Made by a program: the position numbers and the translations under genes. This document shows positions 63,501-64,000 of a stretch of DNA of 64,000 nt, piece after piece. The DNA lies in contig JAXMBN010000014.1 of assembly GCA_046349875.1 (NCBI GenBank), positions 62,001-126,000 of the forward strand, in the 5' to 3' direction. Source of the stretch: JAXMBN01 sp046349875. Lineage in GTDB: Bacteria; Planctomycetota; Planctomycetia; Pirellulales; Pirellulaceae. The notes below the pieces were generated by a model, which searched no databases, had not been told where the DNA came from, and saw nothing but the letters and a program-made list of their open reading frames with translations. Positions within the stretch are counted from its first letter, which is position 1, and each line of letters opens with the position of its first letter.

Positions 63501-64000
63501 AGGCTTCGACCGTCTGCCCGCTCACGAAGGTACCACCTCCCTCACCGAACGTGGCGCTCACCATCACAGGAACGCGATTGCCCGATTCTTGGAAATACTG
63601 CGCGATCGCAAACAAACATGTCTTGAGATTGAGCGTATCGATCGCGGTTTCAGGAAGGAGCAAATCGACGCCGCCTTCAACCAGGGCCGCAACCTGAGCT
63701 TTATAACTTTCGACCATCTGCATGTAGTCGACATCGCGGTGCGCAGCATCTTCAGGATTCACACTTATCGCTAGCTGTTTCGTCGTGGGTCCGATACTAC
63801 CCGCAACAAAACATCGCCTTCCCGGTTGATTGCGTTCTACATGTTCGACTGCTTTGCGAGCACAATCGACCGCTGCAAAATTGATCTCGCGCACCAGTTC
63901 GTTCGGCAATCCAAATTCGATCATACCGATCGGACTGGCTCCAAATGAATTGGTCTCAATAATGTCCGCACCGGCTTCTAAATAGGCACGATGGATGTTG
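60505..64000 (-). CDS. metH: Cobalamin-dependent methionine synthase, 5' truncated by window
   Basis: Transfers the methyl group of methyltetrahydrofolate via cobalamin to homocysteine. The first codons lie beyond 64000; the visible part opens NIHRAYLEAGADIIETNSFG. Domains in order: homocysteine-binding/zinc domain (NCALGPDVM; VGGCCGTTPDHI with the paired zinc cysteines), folate-binding pterin domain (GERTNVTGSKAFARLI), cobalamin cap and Rossmann domain (DVHDIGKNIVGVVLGCNNFEV with the cobalt-ligating His), and the SAM reactivation domain (RPAPGYPACPDHTEK). All key residues are present and the C-terminal end is intact. About 1,165 residues are visible of the usual 1,200-1,250. Confidence 0.97.
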   Translation of the reverse strand, partial: NIHRAYLEAGADIIETNSFGASPIGMIEFGLPNELVREINFAAVDCARKAVEHVERNQPGRRCFVAGSIGPTTKQLAISVNPEDAAHRDVDYMQMVESYKAQVAALVEGGVDLLLPETAIDTLNLKTCLFAIAQYFQESGNRVPVMVSATFGEGGGTFVSGQTVEAFWAAISHFPMLSVGMNCALGPDVMRPHLEELSHVSAVPISCHPNAGLPNEMGQYDLTPSRMADLIEDFASQGWLNIVGGCCGTTPDHIYAIAQRVQSIKPRKDPEPIVWTRLSGSRPLTLRPETQFTMVGERTNVTGSKAFARLIRNDKFDEAVEVARQQVENGATIIDINMDDALLDGVEAMTRYLRLIAGDHVAGSVPVMIDSSKWEVLEAGLQNVQGKAIVNSISLKDGEAEFIRRAGLVRQYGAAVVVMAFDEQGQATETQEKVRICKRAYTILTEQVGFPAEDIIFDPNILTVATGIEEHDNYAVNFIDATRLIKKECPGAKVSGGVSNISFSFRGNDVVREAMHSAFLYHAIRAGMDMGIVNAGQLAVYEDIPKDMLEHVEDVLLNRRKDATERMLAFAATVHGEGKKTSGENLEWRQGTVRERLKHALIQGIDKYIEVDVEEARQQCKRCLEVIEGPLMDGMGVVGDLFGAGKMFLPQVVKSARVMKKAVGYLTPYMEQEKRDLGIENQPARAKVLMATVKGDVHDIGKNIVGVVLGCNNFEVVDMGVMVSCEKILDAAKKHGVDVIGLSGLITPSLDEMVHVAKEMQRTGMTIPLLIGGATTSAKHTAVKIAPHYKQPVVHVLDASRSAGVVDQLCNPEAKPALVEANRKLQEELAASYQARQVKLVPYAEACAKKFSCDWNTVAIDRPSFTGLRELQDFDLRKLVPFIDWSPFFMAWELKGKYPKILEDATYGEQARELYANAQALLEQLISSKALRGGAVYGFWPAASDGDDVILYSDESRQHELTRFHFLRQQWERKGQADYRSLADYVAPVGSGREDYMGAFVVTTGHGADELAKEYESKHDDYNAIMVKALADRLAEAFAEYLHLQARRDWGYGTQENLNNDQLIEEMYRGIRPAPGYPACPDHTEKRILFELTDATKRLGVDLTESCAMWPAASVSGFYFGHPQARYFAVDRVTQDQVQDYARRKGMSLREVERWLAPNLGYEV

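Overview
The window looks like chromosome of a planctomycete, most likely Pirellulaceae-like. This rests on gene content, not on a marker-gene comparison. Typical signs are a haem-c protein with the DUF1592-type domain set and a PA14 region, an ECF sigma factor coupled to a serine/threonine kinase with a TPR tail, a second transmembrane kinase, a VIT/VWA surface protein, a Tat-signal Gfo/Idh/MocA oxidoreductase, secreted PQQ-type beta-propellers, an FHA-GAF-class III cyclase fusion, and a RimK-like ATP-grasp ligase. I see no phage, plasmid, insertion sequence, CRISPR array or rRNA. There is one tRNA, tRNA-Leu(UAA).

Layout. 1-3180: wreckage of an NtrB/NtrC-type two-component pair on the minus strand. 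3474-7643 (minus): HtrA protease with a clear terminator, a small membrane protein, a secreted protein and a family 2 glycosyltransferase. 8174-12905 (plus): two PQQ beta-propeller proteins and a membrane protein. 12937-13455: three tandem copies of a roughly 190-bp palindromic repeat. 13615-17964 (plus): membrane serine/threonine kinase, PhoR-like histidine kinase and a secreted protein. 17961-20699 (minus): HEAT-like protein, a small membrane protein coupled to it, and two broken genes, one of them a 3-methyladenine DNA glycosylase. 20907-25638 (plus): small helical protein, TatD-like hydrolase, glmS, methyltransferase and an SRPBCC protein. 25679-26392 (minus): zinc-ribbon membrane protein. 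26766-32033 (plus): mlaEFD-type lipid transport operon, then a beta-hydroxyacid dehydrogenase/MFS pair. 32030-34078 (minus): a small protein and the Gfo/Idh/MocA oxidoreductase. 34183-34737 (plus): phosphatidyltransferase. 35281-44032 (minus): cytochrome protein, ATP-grasp ligase, frameshifted sigma-54 activator, MFS transporter and D-aminoacylase-like amidohydrolase. 44275-44676 (plus): small secreted protein. 44718-51649 (minus): TPR protein, kinase, ECF sigma, glycerophosphodiesterase and VIT/VWA protein. 51848-55338 (minus): heavily frameshifted ABC-2 exporter. 55436-58177 (minus): unknown proteins. 58373-60259 (plus): cyclase. The end holds the tRNA and a cobalamin-dependent methionine synthase that runs off the right edge.

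The most striking property is that coding damage is patchy. Long genes such as metH, the 783-aa cytochrome protein and the 778-aa VIT/VWA protein are intact. About eight loci carry indels or stops: the two-component pair, the alkyladenine glycosylase and its neighbour, the sigma-54 activator, the kinase/TPR junction, the ABC ATPase, the ABC permease and a protein at 56912-57638. Either these loci are decaying, with signalling and export genes prominent among them, or the assembly has local indel errors. Read mapping would decide.

I did not find a gene set that I can call a new biological system. The best candidates for unexplored biology are the coupled HEAT/small-membrane-protein cassette, the ABC exporter whose permease carries a long C-terminal extension, the unknown block 55436-58177, and the sigma-54 activator/ATP-grasp/cytochrome run.
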